Positions 42,900-51,626 are shown, counted from the first letter of the stretch. The stretch: DNA of 64,000 bases from Paraburkholderia xenovorans LB400 (GCF_000013645.1 NC_007952.1:2108001-2172000); one strand, 5' to 3'. Made by a program: numbers and translations. The notes: generated from the sequence alone by a model not told the origin.

Positions 42900-43865
42900 A
42901 TGACCCGCTCCGATTTCCGTCCACGTGCGCTGCGCGATCACCGTCTGTTCGAGTCGAAAGACCTGGACGAGACGCGCGAACTCATTTCGCGCGTGATGCA
43001 GCCTCATTCGCTCGCGCCGTTCGGCGACGGCAGCGGGCGCTCGCATATGGATTTCGTCAAGATTGGCCGGCTCGGCATCGGCACGATCGGCTTCGGCAGC
43101 GGCATGCATGTCGATGTCGAAGCGGTGGACGGCTATTACCTGCTGATGTTTTGCATTGCCGGCAGTGCGGAAGTGAAAGCGGCGGGCCGCACCATTGAAG
43201 TCAACGACCGGCAAGGCGTGGTTCGCGCGCCCGGCGAATCGTTCAGCGCAAAACTGTCGCCCCATTGCGAGCAACTCGTGTTGCGTATCGATCCCGCCGC
43301 GTTGCCGGAAAAGACGACGCTCGGCGCGGAACCGGGCGGCGCGCTCGTGCGCTTCACGAGCGGCGCGATGCGCGCATGGCAAGACCAGTTGAAATTGATC
43401 GCCAGTTCGCCGGATCTGCTCGCCAGCGCGTGCGGCAATGCCCGCGTGGGTGCGCATGTCGAATCACTGCTGGTCAATCTGCTCGCGGCGGGTTCCGCCG
43501 AGCGTGACACTCCCACTATCTCCATGCCGCGCCCGGGCGTCACGCCGGGTTTCGTCCGCCGCGCTGAAGACGTAATGATCGCGCGGCTCGGTTCGCCATT
43601 GCAGCTAGCCGATCTTGCCGAAGCGGTTGGCGTGCCGGTACGCACGTTATGCGACGGCTTCATGCGTTTCCGTCAGACCAGCCCGATGCATTATCTGCGG
43701 CAGATCCGGCTGGAACGCGCCCGCGAAACGATTCTCGCCACGCCTGCCGGCGTGCGTATCGCGACCATCGCGCTCGATTGCGGCTTTACCCACTTTGGAC
43801 GTTTTGCGCAGAGCTACAAGGAGCGCTTTGGCGAGTCGCCGTCGCACACTATCCGGCTGCGTTAG
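42900..43865 (+). CDS. andR: AraC/XylS-family regulator of the dioxygenase operon (AndR-like)
   Basis: A 321-residue regulator with an N-terminal AraC-binding-like cupin domain (about 55-175: GIGTIGFGSGMHVDVEAVDG, YYLLMFCIAGSAEVKAA) and a C-terminal AraC domain (about 215-320: LQLADLAEAVGVPVRTLCDG, HYLRQIRLERARETIL, IALDCGFTHFGRFAQSYKER). XylS-type regulators activate aromatic oxygenase operons. It is divergent from andAc, as AndR is in B. cepacia. Start at 42900 is chosen by family alignment; no clear ribosome-binding site. Its stop overlaps the converging AraC gene by 17 bp. Confidence 0.85.
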   Translation: MTRSDFRPRALRDHRLFESKDLDETRELISRVMQPHSLAPFGDGSGRSHMDFVKIGRLGIGTIGFGSGMHVDVEAVDGYYLLMFCIAGSAEVKAAGRTIEVNDRQGVVRAPGESFSAKLSPHCEQLVLRIDPAALPEKTTLGAEPGGALVRFTSGAMRAWQDQLKLIASSPDLLASACGNARVGAHVESLLVNLLAAGSAERDTPTISMPRPGVTPGFVRRAEDVMIARLGSPLQLADLAEAVGVPVRTLCDGFMRFRQTSPMHYLRQIRLERARETILATPAGVRIATIALDCGFTHFGRFAQSYKERFGESPSHTIRLR

Positions 43866-45015
43866 CGCGGTCCGCGCCGCGTAACTGCCGCGCGTCTTTC
43901 GGCGCGAAGCCGTAGAAGTCGCGAAATGAGGTCGTGAAACTCGTCTGATGCTGATAACCCACTGCCGCCGCCACCTGCCCCACTGATTGCCGTTCGTCCA
44001 CCAGCAGTCGCAGCGCCTCCTGCATGCGCCGGCGCAAGCTGTATTCGAACACGGTCACACCATGCAGGAACTTGAACGCGCGCTTGAGTTTCGACGCGTT
44101 GGTGCCGACCGCACGCGCGAGATCGGGAATGGTCATGCTCTTCTGGAGATCGGCGTCGATCATCATGCGCGCGCGTTCCATCAGCATCAGATCGCGCGAC
44201 GAGAGAATACCGTCCTGCACGCCATGCCGCAAACTGTCGATCCACACACCCACGCTCGCATACAGAATCTCCGTGCATTTGGCCTCGACGAACAGCAGTT
44301 CGCGCACGCCTTCGTACGGGCTCGCGAGCAGTTGTCCGATGGCCTGCACCGCGTCCATCGTCAGGCGCATCTGGAGGTTGTAGAGTTCGTCGTCCTGCAC
44401 GGCGGCAAGGCGCGCGCGAATCGCTTCGCCTTCCGCGCCGAGCGCCTCGATGAGCCGCGCGAAATAGCGCGACGACACGTACAGACCCAGCGCGCGGCGT
44501 GGGCCCTGCGGACAGGTGATCTGATAGCGCAATCCCGCGCCCTGATAGCAGAGGATGAAGTTAGGCGCCTCGACCTGCACGGAATCGGCGTCGTCACCGC
44601 CATCCACGCCCACATGAGCGGGCCCGGCCACCAGATAGTGAAACTCGACGAAACCCTCGGGCGGCACGCATTCGGTGCGTGCGCGAGCGTATTCGCACTC
44701 GGAAACCGCCACGAAGATTTCGTCGCGAATGGAGATCATCTTCCACGCGCCTTCGTCGGCGTCGCCCGGCACAGGCACGCGGCGGCCATACAGGCCCATT
44801 GCCGGCGCACTGATACTGCGCGGATCGTCGCGCAGGCGGCGGTATGCTTCGCTCAATGACGCACCCGCATGCGCGAGCGCGGTGCGGAACAGTCCATTGC
44901 GCGCGTCTTCGGTTAATGCGTCTGACGTTTGCACGGGCGTGACAGCAGATGATAGCGAAGGCGCAGAAAGCGTGGGGAATCGGTCCATGAAAGCGGCCGC
45001 GCGGCGCGGTTCCAT
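43849..45015 (-). CDS. AraC-family regulator, paralogue B (downstream of hydantoinase genes)
   Basis: A 388-residue regulator strikingly similar to the one at 26000-27199: GLYGRRVPVPGDADEGAW, SIRDEIFVAVSECEYARART and VEFHYLVAGPAHV match GLYGAVVPVPGDAEEGVW, SIRDEIFIVVSDCNYAHSRS and VEFHFSLSGPASV. The AraC domain is VGTNASKLKRAFKFLHGVTV and VGYQHQTSFTTSFRDFYGF. It lacks the low-complexity C-terminal tail. It follows the hydantoinase genes in the same direction (204 bp gap) and converges on andR. Two Met (45015 and 44988) could start it; neither has a clear ribosome-binding site. Confidence 0.88.
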   Translation of the reverse strand: MEPRRAAAFMDRFPTLSAPSLSSAVTPVQTSDALTEDARNGLFRTALAHAGASLSEAYRRLRDDPRSISAPAMGLYGRRVPVPGDADEGAWKMISIRDEIFVAVSECEYARARTECVPPEGFVEFHYLVAGPAHVGVDGGDDADSVQVEAPNFILCYQGAGLRYQITCPQGPRRALGLYVSSRYFARLIEALGAEGEAIRARLAAVQDDELYNLQMRLTMDAVQAIGQLLASPYEGVRELLFVEAKCTEILYASVGVWIDSLRHGVQDGILSSRDLMLMERARMMIDADLQKSMTIPDLARAVGTNASKLKRAFKFLHGVTVFEYSLRRRMQEALRLLVDERQSVGQVAAAVGYQHQTSFTTSFRDFYGFAPKDARQLRGADRANAAG

Positions 45016-45219
45016 CGTCGTACAGGTACGGACGATTCTAGTCACATGCCACGCGCCGCCAATATTCGTCCGACGCGCGGGCGAGACATACCGCACCCGT
45101 CGATACGACAAAGAGCGGATTTCCTACGTTAAGCATCCGATTGCCAGGCGTCCTCGCGACTGAACGCGTCGGCGCATTTTTCGGCACGCTGTATCAGCGC
45201 GCGGTATCGGCCCCGGGTA

Positions 45220-46926
45220 TCAGCCCAAGCCGTAAGCGTGGGCGGCGATGAACTCGCTGACGTAGCCGAGCCGAACATCGCGCGCGACATCCTCGCGCTC
45301 GCGCTCGTGCGCCGCTCCAATGCCTGCGCCGCCCGGCAGATCGAGGCACAGGCGACGCCCGCGCGGCACGGTCTGCAGCCCCATCGCGGCCATCGGCGTG
45401 CCGTCGTCCAGCGTGACGGCGCCCGGCGCGCCGGCGCCGCCGCCATCCCGGCCGCGCGCCGCGTGCACGATGCGGTCGTACATGCCGAAGAACTGGAACG
45501 GCGCGCCGTCGACGCTTGCGATTTCAAGGCGCTGCCCGAGGCCGCCGCGCCAGCGTCCGGGACCGCCGCTGTCCGGGCGCAACTCCTTGCGCCAGATCAC
45601 GACCGGATACAGCGATTCGACGATCTCGCAGGCAATTGCCCGCACGCCGCTGGGAAACGCGGTGCCCGACATGCCGTCGTCGCCAGCCCGCGCACCCGAC
45701 CCGCCGCTGTTGAAAAACAGCGTTTCGAACGCACGCGGCTGGTCTTGCGCGCCGGCATCCGGCAACGCCTCGCCCGCCGCCATCCACGCTGCCGCGCCGC
45801 CGCGCAGTTGCGCGCCCCAGACGCACGACGCGCCTTCGGCCGGCACACGGTCCGGCAGCACGCCGGCGAGCGCACCGAATACCACGTCCGGCAGGAACTG
45901 GCCGATGATGTGCCGCGCGCACACCGGCCACGGCCGCTGCACATTGAGGATCGACCCTTCTGGCGCGCTGATGTCGAGCGGTTCGAGCGAACCTGCGTTG
46001 TTCGGCACTTCCGGCGCAACCGCCGCGCGCACCCCGAAAGCCGCATACGCCCGCGTGTAGTTCAGCACCACGTTGATACCGCGATGGCTGGCGGGCGACG
46101 TCCCCGCGAAGTCGACGCCAACCCGGCCGCCGCGCACGTCGAGCGTTGCGACGAGATCGATCGGCGTATCGAAGCCGTCGATCCGCATGGCGTAGGGATA
46201 GCGTCCTTCGGGCAGTTTCGCGATGGCCTGTTGCATCGCCGCGCGCGAGCATTCGATGATCGCGTCGGACACGCGCACCATGTCGGACTCGCCGAACTCG
46301 TCGAGCATTGCCACGAGCCGCGCACCGCTCGCCTCGTTCGCGCTGACATAGGACAGGATGTCGCCTTCCACTTCGTCGGGCGTGCGTACGTTGGCGCGAA
46401 TGATCTCGATGAGATCGCTATTGATCACCCCCGCGCGCGCGAGCGGCAGACGCGGAATGCACAGACCTTCCTCGAATACCGAGCGCCCGTCCGGCCCCTG
46501 CCCGATCCCGCCGATATCGACCTGGTGGCAGGTGCACGCGAAAAAACCGATCACGCGCTCGCCGCGAAACACCGGCGAGACGACCGTCACGTCATGCAGA
46601 TGGCCCGACGCCAGCCACGGATCGTTGGTGATGAAGTGGTCGCCGGGACGCATCGTGGCGAGCGGAAACACCTGCAGAAAATGCCCGACCGCCGCCGCCA
46701 TCGAATTGACGTGCCCTGGCGTGCCTGTCACGGCCTGCGCGACAAGACGCGCGCGCGCGTCGAACACGCCGGCAGAAAGATCACCCGCTTCGCGCACGGT
46801 CGGACTGAACGCGGTGCGCATCAGAAGCCGCGCCTGTTCTTCCACGACGGCGATCAGCCGGTTCCAGACAACCTGCAAACGGATCGGATCGAGCGTGTCG
46901 TGCCCGATATCGTGCGGTGCGTTCAT
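45220..46926 (-). CDS. Hydantoinase B/oxoprolinase family protein
   Basis: A 568-residue HyuB-type subunit. Conserved stretches include FSPTVREAGDLSAGVFDARA, GHVNSMAAAVGHF, DHFITNDPWLASGHLHDVTV, CTCHQVDIGGIGQGPDG and DSGGPGRWRGGLGQRLEI. It partners HyuA in ATP-dependent hydrolysis of cyclic amides (N-methylhydantoinase, 5-oxoprolinase) or carboxylation of ketones (acetophenone carboxylase). Start overlaps the HyuA stop by 4 bp (ATGA) with GGAG upstream, indicating coupled translation. Substrate unknown. Confidence 0.9.
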   Translation of the reverse strand: MNAPHDIGHDTLDPIRLQVVWNRLIAVVEEQARLLMRTAFSPTVREAGDLSAGVFDARARLVAQAVTGTPGHVNSMAAAVGHFLQVFPLATMRPGDHFITNDPWLASGHLHDVTVVSPVFRGERVIGFFACTCHQVDIGGIGQGPDGRSVFEEGLCIPRLPLARAGVINSDLIEIIRANVRTPDEVEGDILSYVSANEASGARLVAMLDEFGESDMVRVSDAIIECSRAAMQQAIAKLPEGRYPYAMRIDGFDTPIDLVATLDVRGGRVGVDFAGTSPASHRGINVVLNYTRAYAAFGVRAAVAPEVPNNAGSLEPLDISAPEGSILNVQRPWPVCARHIIGQFLPDVVFGALAGVLPDRVPAEGASCVWGAQLRGGAAAWMAAGEALPDAGAQDQPRAFETLFFNSGGSGARAGDDGMSGTAFPSGVRAIACEIVESLYPVVIWRKELRPDSGGPGRWRGGLGQRLEIASVDGAPFQFFGMYDRIVHAARGRDGGGAGAPGAVTLDDGTPMAAMGLQTVPRGRRLCLDLPGGAGIGAAHEREREDVARDVRLGYVSEFIAAHAYGLG

Positions 46927-49061
46927 ACGTTCTCCTTCAATGTGGCGCGGCGCTCCAGCAGCAAATGGCCGCCCGTATCCACGCGCGCGTCGAAATTGGG
47001 CGGCACGATCACGGTTGTCTCGCGATCGACGATGACAGCCGGGCCGCGCACGAACGCGCCGGTCGCGAGATGGTCGCGACGATAGAAACGCGAAGTCACG
47101 CGCTCACGTCGCGACTGGTCGAGCACCAGGCGTTCGGCGGTCGCGATAGGTTCGGCGGCGATAGCGGGTGCCGCGGCGATGTGGTCGATCGACGCCGCGC
47201 GCCCGTCACGCTGCGGCGCGCTCAGACGCACGCTCCAGCCGAGCATTTCGATCGGCGCACGCGGCACGAGGCGTCCGAAACGCGCCAGATACGCGGCCTC
47301 GAAGCGCTCGCGCAGAATCGCGTGCGCGTCGCCATCGAGCCGCGCGGCGGGCAGCGCGACCTGCAATTCGTGGCCTTGCCCGCGATAGCGCATGGATACC
47401 GTTACTTCGACGCGACACGAATGCCGCGGCACGACCTTACCGACGATGAGCGCGGCCTCGTCTTCCAGCGCGGCGAGCAGCGCATTCACTGCCTCGACAT
47501 CGACTTGCATGAGCGGTTCGATACGGCTGCGAACCGCGTCGAAAGCAACCGGCGCGAGCAGAAAACCAAACGCCGAACCCACGCCCGCCGCAGTGGGAAT
47601 CACGACGCGGTCGATGCCGAGCTTTTCGGCGAGCCGCGCCGCATGTAGCGGCGCCGAACCGCCGAACGCGATCAGCGTGCGTCCGGCCACGGATTTACCC
47701 AGTTCGATCGCATGTTCGCGCGCGGCGCAGGCCATCGCCTCATCGGCGATTTCGGCAACGGCGTAGGCGGCGGCATCGGCGTCCACTTTTAGCGGCGTGG
47801 CGATGTCCAGTTCGAGTGCACGGCGCGCGGCGTCGGCATCGAGCACAAGCGTGCCCGCGGCGAACCAGGCGGGATCGAGACGGCCCGCGAAAAGGTGCGC
47901 GTCGGTCAGCGTGGCGCGTTCGCCGCCCTGGCCATAGCATGCGGGTCCCGGCACCGAGCCGGCGCTAACGGGGCCGACCTGCACGCGCCCCAGCGTATCG
48001 ACGCGCGCAATCGAGCCGCCGCCCGCGCCTATCTCGCACAGTTCCACCACCGGGATACGCAGCGGGATACCACTGCCCGGTTTGAAGCGATAGAGCCGCG
48101 CCACCTCGAGCGAGCGCGACATGTGCGGACGGCCTTCGTCGATGAAGCACAGCTTTGCCGTCGTGCCGCCAATATCGAGCGACAACACCTGCGAAAGACC
48201 CAGCGACTCGCTGACGTGCGCGGCCATCAACGCGCCGCCCGCCGGCCCCGATTCGAGCAGGCGCACCGGCAGCCGGCACGCCGTGTCGACATCGCACAGA
48301 CTGCCGTCGGAAGTCATCAGCAGCAACGGCGCGCGAATGGACATGCTCGCTAGCGCGGCGGCGAGGCGCGTCAGATAGGAGTGCATCAGCGGACGCACGT
48401 AGGCGTTCACGGCGGTCGTCGAGAAGCGCTCGAATTCCCGCACTTCAGGCGAAACATCGGACGACAGACTGATCGACAGGCGCGGCAGCCGCGCGGCGAG
48501 CCACTGCGCGGCCTGCTGCTCGTGACGCGGATTGCGATAACTATGCATGAAGCCGATCGCAAGGCTTTCTATCTCGCGAGCATCGAGCGACCGCGCAATG
48601 TTGTCGAGCGCATCCAGATCGAGTGGCTGCAATTCTTCGCCTTGCGCGCTCATGCGGCCCGCCACCGTGAACCGCAAATCGCGCTCGATTAGCGGTGCGG
48701 GTTGCCGCACGCGCAGATCGTAGTGATCGGCGCGCGCCTCGAAGCCGGTTTCGATGACATCGCGAAAACCTTCGGTGGTAAGCAGCGCAGTGCGCGCGCC
48801 GCGCCGCTCGATGACCGCGTTGGTGGCAAGCGTGGTGCCGTGGATGATCGCGTCGAGCTTGCCGGCCGCCATGCCGGTCTCGCGCAGCAGATGCGCGATG
48901 CCTTCGAACACTGCGCGCTCCGGTGCGTCGGGCGTGGTGAGGCGTTTATGCGTATAGCGGCGCGCGCCGGCTTCGAGCACGAAGTCCGTGAAGGTGCCGC
49001 CAATGTCGACACCAAGACGCGATTTGAGCGAGGACGGATCGAATTCTGCTGATTGATTCAT
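46923..49061 (-). CDS. Hydantoinase A/oxoprolinase family protein
   Basis: A 712-residue HyuA-type subunit with an N-terminal ATP-binding actin-like fold (SRLGVDIGGTFTDFVLEAG at about 14-32; LSLDIGGTTAKLCFIDEG near 290). Further family blocks are IHGTTLATNAVIERRGARTA, DVSPEVREFERFSTTAVNAY and GGSAPLHAARLAEKLGIDR. It forms a complex with HyuB; the reaction could be hydrolysis of a cyclic amide or ATP-dependent carboxylation. Start at 49061 is the Met aligning with the family. Direct repeats spaced 21 bp are 107-128 bp upstream. Confidence 0.9.
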   Translation of the reverse strand: MNQSAEFDPSSLKSRLGVDIGGTFTDFVLEAGARRYTHKRLTTPDAPERAVFEGIAHLLRETGMAAGKLDAIIHGTTLATNAVIERRGARTALLTTEGFRDVIETGFEARADHYDLRVRQPAPLIERDLRFTVAGRMSAQGEELQPLDLDALDNIARSLDAREIESLAIGFMHSYRNPRHEQQAAQWLAARLPRLSISLSSDVSPEVREFERFSTTAVNAYVRPLMHSYLTRLAAALASMSIRAPLLLMTSDGSLCDVDTACRLPVRLLESGPAGGALMAAHVSESLGLSQVLSLDIGGTTAKLCFIDEGRPHMSRSLEVARLYRFKPGSGIPLRIPVVELCEIGAGGGSIARVDTLGRVQVGPVSAGSVPGPACYGQGGERATLTDAHLFAGRLDPAWFAAGTLVLDADAARRALELDIATPLKVDADAAAYAVAEIADEAMACAAREHAIELGKSVAGRTLIAFGGSAPLHAARLAEKLGIDRVVIPTAAGVGSAFGFLLAPVAFDAVRSRIEPLMQVDVEAVNALLAALEDEAALIVGKVVPRHSCRVEVTVSMRYRGQGHELQVALPAARLDGDAHAILRERFEAAYLARFGRLVPRAPIEMLGWSVRLSAPQRDGRAASIDHIAAAPAIAAEPIATAERLVLDQSRRERVTSRFYRRDHLATGAFVRGPAVIVDRETTVIVPPNFDARVDTGGHLLLERRATLKENV

Positions 49062-49156
49062 GAGGTGTTTCAGGCAAGTGATGGACCCGCATGGGTGCGC
49101 GACTATTGCCGGAACGATACATGGAAGAATTTGCGGCGGCGTTGGATATCGGAACC

Positions 49157-49189
49157 TTGGCGTTCGATATTGGCTTTGCCGTTTTCGAT
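49157..49189 (-). promoter_or_regulatory. Direct repeat of AraC-type half-sites before hyuA
   Basis: On the minus strand ATCGAAAACGGCAA (from 49189) is followed exactly 21 bp later by ATCGAACGCCAA (from 49168). The first copy shares CGAAAACGGCA with the second half-site before the ABC operon (CGAAACGGCA, 32458-32449). Candidate site for one of the paralogous AraC proteins. Confidence 0.5.
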
Positions 49190-49451
49190 GGCTGATGTAC
49201 GACGCGCACCCGGCGCCAACGGTCGAAATAGCTCGTGAAGCATCGACGGCCAGCCAGCAACGTCCGGTCATCATCGGCCATTTGAAATGTGGACTCGACT
49301 CGACCCGGCTGGCGGGATACCATAGGCACATGGATGATCGTCAGTCGCAATTGATGGTCGCGCGTGCTCGCAGAGAGCAATGAGGCGTTGCAACGTTCAC
49401 CTCTCCTGGCGCTTTTGGCGAATAGCATGCGAGTCGTCTATCCACGTCTTG

Positions 49452-49468
49452 CGGTAAGCGCTTTACCG
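49452..49468. promoter_or_regulatory. LacI/GntR-like palindrome CGGTAAGCGCTTTACCG
   Basis: A 17-bp near-perfect palindrome with the AAGCGCTT-type core seen in many LacI-family operators, 91 bp upstream of the lpxL-like start. No LacI gene is in the window. Confidence 0.35.
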
Positions 49469-49558
49469 TGCCGTTCTATTCGATAAAGGTTCGGACCGCT
49501 TGACTTTAATTTCTCCAGCCGCTGTTCTCATTGAAAACCGCCTCCTGCTGGCGGTCTG

Positions 49559-50443
49559 TTGCTAGGCCGCATCGGCGTCGCGGCCGCCCTGGCATTGCTG
49601 AAATTCCTCGCAATCCTTCCCTATGGCATAACTGCTCGTTTCGGCGATGGTCTGGGCTGGCTGCTCTACCAGTTGCCTAGCCGGCGTAAGCGCATCGTCC
49701 ATATCAATCTGGAGCGCTGCTTTCCCGACTGGAGCACCGAACGCGTCGAAAGCGTCGCGCAGCAGCATTTCCGCCATGTGATCCGCAGCTACGTGGAGCG
49801 CAGCGTCCAATGGTTCGGTTCGGCGGAAAAGCTGAAGAAACTGGTGGTCGTAGACAGCGAGGTCGATTTGTCGGACCCGGACATGCCGCCCACACTGCTG
49901 CTCGGCGCACACTTTGTTGGCATCGAAGCGGGCTCGGTCTTCATCAATTATGCGCTGGGCAGGCCTTGCGGCGCGTTGTATCAGCCCATGTCCAACAAGA
50001 TGCTGGATGCCGTTGCCCGAACCCAGCGCGGCCGGTTCGGTTCCGAAATGGCCAGCCGCGCCGACAGCGCGCGTATCGTGTTGCGATGGCTGCGCGATAA
50101 AAAGCCCGTCATGCTCGGCGCGGATATGGATTACGGGCTTCGCAATTCGACTTTCGTCCCTTTCTTCGGCATTGAAACCTGCACGCTGACCGCGGTCGGA
50201 CGGCTTGCTAAAACCGGGCAGGCGCAAGTGCTGCCGTTTATTGGCGAGGTGTTGCCGAACTACCGAGGTTACAGGTTGAAGGTATTCAGGCCGTGGCAGA
50301 ACTATCCGACCGGCGATGACGCGGTCGACGCGCGCAGGATGAACGCTTATCTGGAAGAGCAGATCCGCCTGATGCCCGAACAATATTACTGGGTCCATAA
50401 GCGCTTCAAGACCCGGCCGCCTGGCGAAGCGCCGTTTTATTAA
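49559..50443 (+). CDS. Lipid A biosynthesis acyltransferase (LpxL/HtrB family)
   Basis: A 294-residue inner-membrane acyltransferase adding a secondary acyl chain to lipid A. An N-terminal membrane anchor (VAAALALLKFLAILPYG) leads to the catalytic His118-x4-Glu123 motif (GAHFVGIEAG); PSRRKRIVHINLERCFPDWS and MLGADMDYGLRNSTFVPFFG are family blocks. The start codon is TTG at 49559: an in-frame stop lies just upstream, and the family N-terminus begins here. The main lpxL is normally elsewhere in Burkholderiaceae, so this may be an additional copy. A LacI-like palindrome lies upstream. Confidence 0.9.
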   Translation: MLGRIGVAAALALLKFLAILPYGITARFGDGLGWLLYQLPSRRKRIVHINLERCFPDWSTERVESVAQQHFRHVIRSYVERSVQWFGSAEKLKKLVVVDSEVDLSDPDMPPTLLLGAHFVGIEAGSVFINYALGRPCGALYQPMSNKMLDAVARTQRGRFGSEMASRADSARIVLRWLRDKKPVMLGADMDYGLRNSTFVPFFGIETCTLTAVGRLAKTGQAQVLPFIGEVLPNYRGYRLKVFRPWQNYPTGDDAVDARRMNAYLEEQIRLMPEQYYWVHKRFKTRPPGEAPFY

Positions 50444-50478
50444 CGGTGCGCCAATCACACAACAAGTCTGGAGCACGC

Positions 50479-50706
50479 TTGATCAAGTTGACATCGATAC
50501 ATCGGGACTGGATCGTCGATATGACGCCGGATACACTGCCCGAAGGCTTTTCGGCTAGCGTGTGGGTTCAGCGCGAAGCGGGCGAAGGCGAGACCCAGGG
50601 CGAAAACTTCATTTTCTCCGACCTCGGACATTACGCTACACAAGGCGAGGCGGCGAGCCGCGGCGAATCCTGGGCCATTCGGTGGATCGACGAGAACGAC
50701 TACTGA
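50479..50706 (+). CDS. Small hypothetical protein, 75 residues
   Basis: Not recognised. An acidic, soluble 75-residue protein (IKLTSIHRDWIVDMTPDTLP, REAGEGETQGENFIFSDLGH) without signal peptide or Cys pair. The TTG start at 50479 is favoured by TGGAG 5 bp upstream; an earlier in-frame GTG at 50446 lacks such a site. The pattern of a strand-rich protein ending WAIRWIDEND occurs in small conserved Burkholderiaceae proteins, by impression only. It follows the lpxL-like gene by 35 bp and may be co-transcribed. Confidence 0.6.
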   Translation: MIKLTSIHRDWIVDMTPDTLPEGFSASVWVQREAGEGETQGENFIFSDLGHYATQGEAASRGESWAIRWIDENDY

Positions 50707-51047
50707 TGGTTCCAGTTCGGCTGGTAAAAAGCTTGCCGGCCGCTGCGTAAACGACTCGATATGGTTTGCCGTGCGGCGGGCCTCGCGAGCGGTATCCTTC
50801 CATTGCCGACTGCTCGCACCGGAATGCGCAACGGTAGCCTTGCTGACCAGGGTTATTTCAGCGGCCGGGACATAAAGATGGGAGCACGAAAACACACTGG
50901 GCTCTGAGCAGCCGCTGGGGTTGGTGAAACATTAATGGCGGCTTCCATGACCGTTTCGGACATCGGCCCCGCTATTCGCTGCACCTCGTAGCCGGTGGTG
51001 TGTGCATATCGTTCGTGCGACGTGACAGGGCGCGCTTGCCGTCCTGC
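50707..51047. other. Intergenic region, no gene seen
   Basis: 341 bp between the small gene (plus) and the converging HxlR gene (minus). No terminator hairpin with a U-run, repeat or recognisable coding remnant was found. It marks the left border of the HxlR/oxidoreductase block. Confidence 0.5.
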
Positions 51048-51500
51048 TCATTCCTTGCTGTCAGGAAACATACATCCGCCATTGCGGACCAACGCCTTCA
51101 CCTCTTCGCTCACCTGCATCGGGTTTTCACGCAATCGAGCAGCGAACTCTTTGCTGCGCCGCACGTACGACTTCGAATCGTACTTCGCGCTCCAAAGGAC
51201 TATGTTAAGCACGACGGGAATGAGGTCCAGGCCCTTCTCGGTCAGCGTGTAGAAGTCCTTCCGCCTATCGTCGGGGCTGGGTGCGCTAGAGAGAATTCCG
51301 TTCTCCTCAAGAAACGCAAGGCGGGCAGCAAGGACATTGGTCGCGATCCCCTCTTCCGATTTCAGGAACTCACCATACGTCTTCTTGCCGGCAAAAACGA
51401 TGTCGCGAATGATCAGGAGCGACCACCGGTCGCCGAAGATCTCCACGCCGTAGTTCACTGCGCAATGGGACCGAACGTCTTTCTTAGATGTCGTCTTCAT
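51048..51500 (-). CDS. HxlR-family transcriptional regulator 1
   Basis: A 150-residue winged-helix regulator: HCAVNYGVEIFGDRWSLLII (HxlR core start, with Cys13) followed by GEFLKSEEGIATNVLAARLA and LTEKGLDLIPVVLNIVLWSA. The extended C-terminus of about 40 residues (KYDSKSYVRRSKEFAARLRE) is longer than in minimal HxlR proteins. HxlR proteins often respond to electrophiles through the N-terminal Cys. It is divergent from the decayed reductase gene, with two CTTG-N7-CAAG sites between them. Less biased codon use than neighbours suggests transfer. Confidence 0.9.
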   Translation of the reverse strand: MKTTSKKDVRSHCAVNYGVEIFGDRWSLLIIRDIVFAGKKTYGEFLKSEEGIATNVLAARLAFLEENGILSSAPSPDDRRKDFYTLTEKGLDLIPVVLNIVLWSAKYDSKSYVRRSKEFAARLRENPMQVSEEVKALVRNGGCMFPDSKE

Positions 51501-51518
51501 GGCTGGATATTAACATCG

Positions 51519-51564
51519 CTTGCATGGCGCAAGTAAAATTCCGTTTTTACTTGTTTTTTGCAAG
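51519..51564. promoter_or_regulatory. Paired HxlR operators CTTG-N7-CAAG
   Basis: Two inverted repeats of identical form: 51519-51533 and 51550-51564 (the second is ACTTG...CAAGT when extended one base each side). Centres are 31 bp apart. They lie between HxlR-1 and the reductase remnant. The second HxlR gene in the window also has ACTTG/CAAGT half-sites in front, with shorter spacing. Confidence 0.65.
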
Positions 51565-51626
51565 TGATGCGAATAGGATGGTTGCTAGTGGTTACGAGCG
51601 CCACCCAACTCACCCGGAGACAGCAC

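Larger units (their letters stand above)
49062..49558. other. Intergenic region hyuA / lpxL-like gene
   Basis: 497 bp with no gene seen. It holds the 21-bp-spaced direct repeat near hyuA (49157-49189), a LacI-like palindrome CGGTAAGC-G-CTTTACCG (49452-49468) and the promoters of both flanking genes. No good small open reading frame with a ribosome-binding site was found. Confidence 0.5.

Noticed and set aside
45238-47085. Plus-strand open frame of about 600 codons opposite hydantoinase B
   Set aside because: Low-complexity Arg/Ala/His composition, no ribosome-binding site, and the minus strand has all HyuB motifs.
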